The notes beneath the pieces were generated by a model. That model ran no database searches, was not told where the DNA came from, and was given only the letters and a program-made list of their open reading frames with translations. From NCBI RefSeq assembly GCF_024330105.1, contig NZ_JANDHW010000002.1, forward strand, positions 327,046-391,045: a DNA stretch of 64,000 nucleotides, in the 5' to 3' direction. Made by a program: the position numbers and the translations under genes. This DNA is from Coprobacter tertius. GTDB lineage: Bacteria; Bacteroidota; Bacteroidia; Bacteroidales; Coprobacteraceae. This document shows positions 63,580 through 64,000 of the stretch, one piece after another (the first letter of the stretch is position 1; each line of letters begins with the position of its first letter).

Positions 63580-64000
63580 ATGCGAACTATATTAGTAACA
63601 GGAGGCGCCGGCTTTATCGGGAGCAACCTGTGTGAAGTATTATTGAAAGAAGGTGAGAGAGTTGTCTGTCTGGATAATTTTACGACGGGCCATATCGAGA
63701 ATCTTTTACCGATGCTAAAGGACTATCCGGAACGTTTTCGTTTGGTGGTAGGAGATATCCGCAATCCGGCGGATTGCCGTAAAGCGGTAGAAGGTGTGGA
63801 ATATGTATTTCATGAAGCGGCTTTAGGCTCGGTACCCCGATCGATAAAAGACCCGCTGACAACGAATGAGACCAATATTACGGGATTTTTGAATATGTTA
63901 ATCGCCTCTCGCGATGCCGGAGTCAAACGTTTTGTTTATGCTGCGAGCAGTTCTACCTACGGGGATAGTAAATCGTTACCGAAAGTAGAAGACAGTATCG
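63580..64000 (+). CDS. WbpP-like UDP-GlcNAc 4-epimerase, 3' end outside window
   Basis: The frame begins with ATG at 63580 and runs to the window edge (140 codons). It starts with the Rossmann loop [17 protein letters not shown], followed by [15 protein letters not shown] and [20 protein letters not shown]. The segment [15 protein letters not shown] and the serine site [20 protein letters not shown] match UDP-N-acetylglucosamine C4-epimerase (WbpP) closely. It would supply UDP-GalNAc or a derivative for capsule synthesis and is the first biosynthetic gene of this locus. The catalytic YxxxK lies beyond the window. It starts 151 bases after upxY. Confidence 0.9.
   Translation, partial: MRTILVTGGAGFIGSNLCEVLLKEGERVVCLDNFTTGHIENLLPMLKDYPERFRLVVGDIRNPADCRKAVEGVEYVFHEAALGSVPRSIKDPLTTNETNITGFLNMLIASRDAGVKRFVYAASSSTYGDSKSLPKVEDSI

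Overview
The window looks like a chromosomal segment of a gut-type Bacteroidales (Bacteroidota) bacterium. Three things point there. Many genes are preceded by the Bacteroides-type -7 box TAnnTTTG. Several families are typical of the phylum: GH78 rhamnosidase, an S46 dipeptidyl-peptidase, a TonB-dependent outer-membrane protein, DUF4301, a GldE-like CorC protein and UpxY. The gene order coaX / outer-membrane protein / lptC / corC / PPIase is also, to my recollection, typical. The closest genus cannot be named from sequence alone. No rRNA, tRNA, CRISPR array or intact insertion sequence was recognised.

Layout. 1-10.7 kb: a truncated pRiA4b ORF-3-like gene, a pseudouridine synthase, a secreted alpha-L-rhamnosidase, DUF4301, a RelA-type ppGpp synthetase with an eroded hydrolase site, a lipoprotein, and a MarR regulator with a secreted hydrolase. 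10.8-19.3 kb: the rpsF-rpsR-rplI operon, a DivIC/FtsB gene pair, and the coaX, outer-membrane protein, lptC, corC, PPIase series. 19.5-23.5 kb: a TonB-C-terminal-domain protein, a large ankyrin lipoprotein and a membrane protein, preceded by a short element with 17-bp inverted ends. 23.7-26 kb: rlmN and pdxA. 26.2-31 kb: a five-gene cluster (nucleotidyltransferase, ATP-grasp, CDP-alcohol phosphatidyltransferase, HAD, myo-inositol-1-phosphate synthase) that matches an inositol-lipid pathway. 31.2-39.4 kb: carboxynorspermidine dehydrogenase-like enzyme, radical SAM protein, Bcp, recA, a 57-codon membrane protein gene, a long KamA-like enzyme and mnmA. 39.5-46.3 kb: S46 peptidase with an outer-membrane receptor, a YD-repeat protein, DUF695 and a family 2 glycosyltransferase. 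46.4-52.8 kb: an isolated phage tail/lysis cassette whose 1874-residue tail protein contains 786-bp tandem repeats. 52.9-59.2 kb: M3 peptidase, LTA-synthase-family protein and a TPR protein.

The right end (59.2-64 kb) is the start of a capsular polysaccharide locus. An AT-rich stretch and an orphan lipoprotein are followed by a tyrosine recombinase. Then comes a promoter between 25-bp inverted repeats (a predicted phase-variable switch in the ON orientation), a upxY antiterminator gene, and the start of a WbpP-like UDP-GlcNAc 4-epimerase gene that runs off the window.

The most notable observations are the invertible capsule promoter and its structured leader, the inositol-lipid cluster with an unexplained ATP-grasp member and a shifted catalytic Asp, and the stand-alone tail-fibre / membrane protein / lysozyme cassette with very regular internal repeats.
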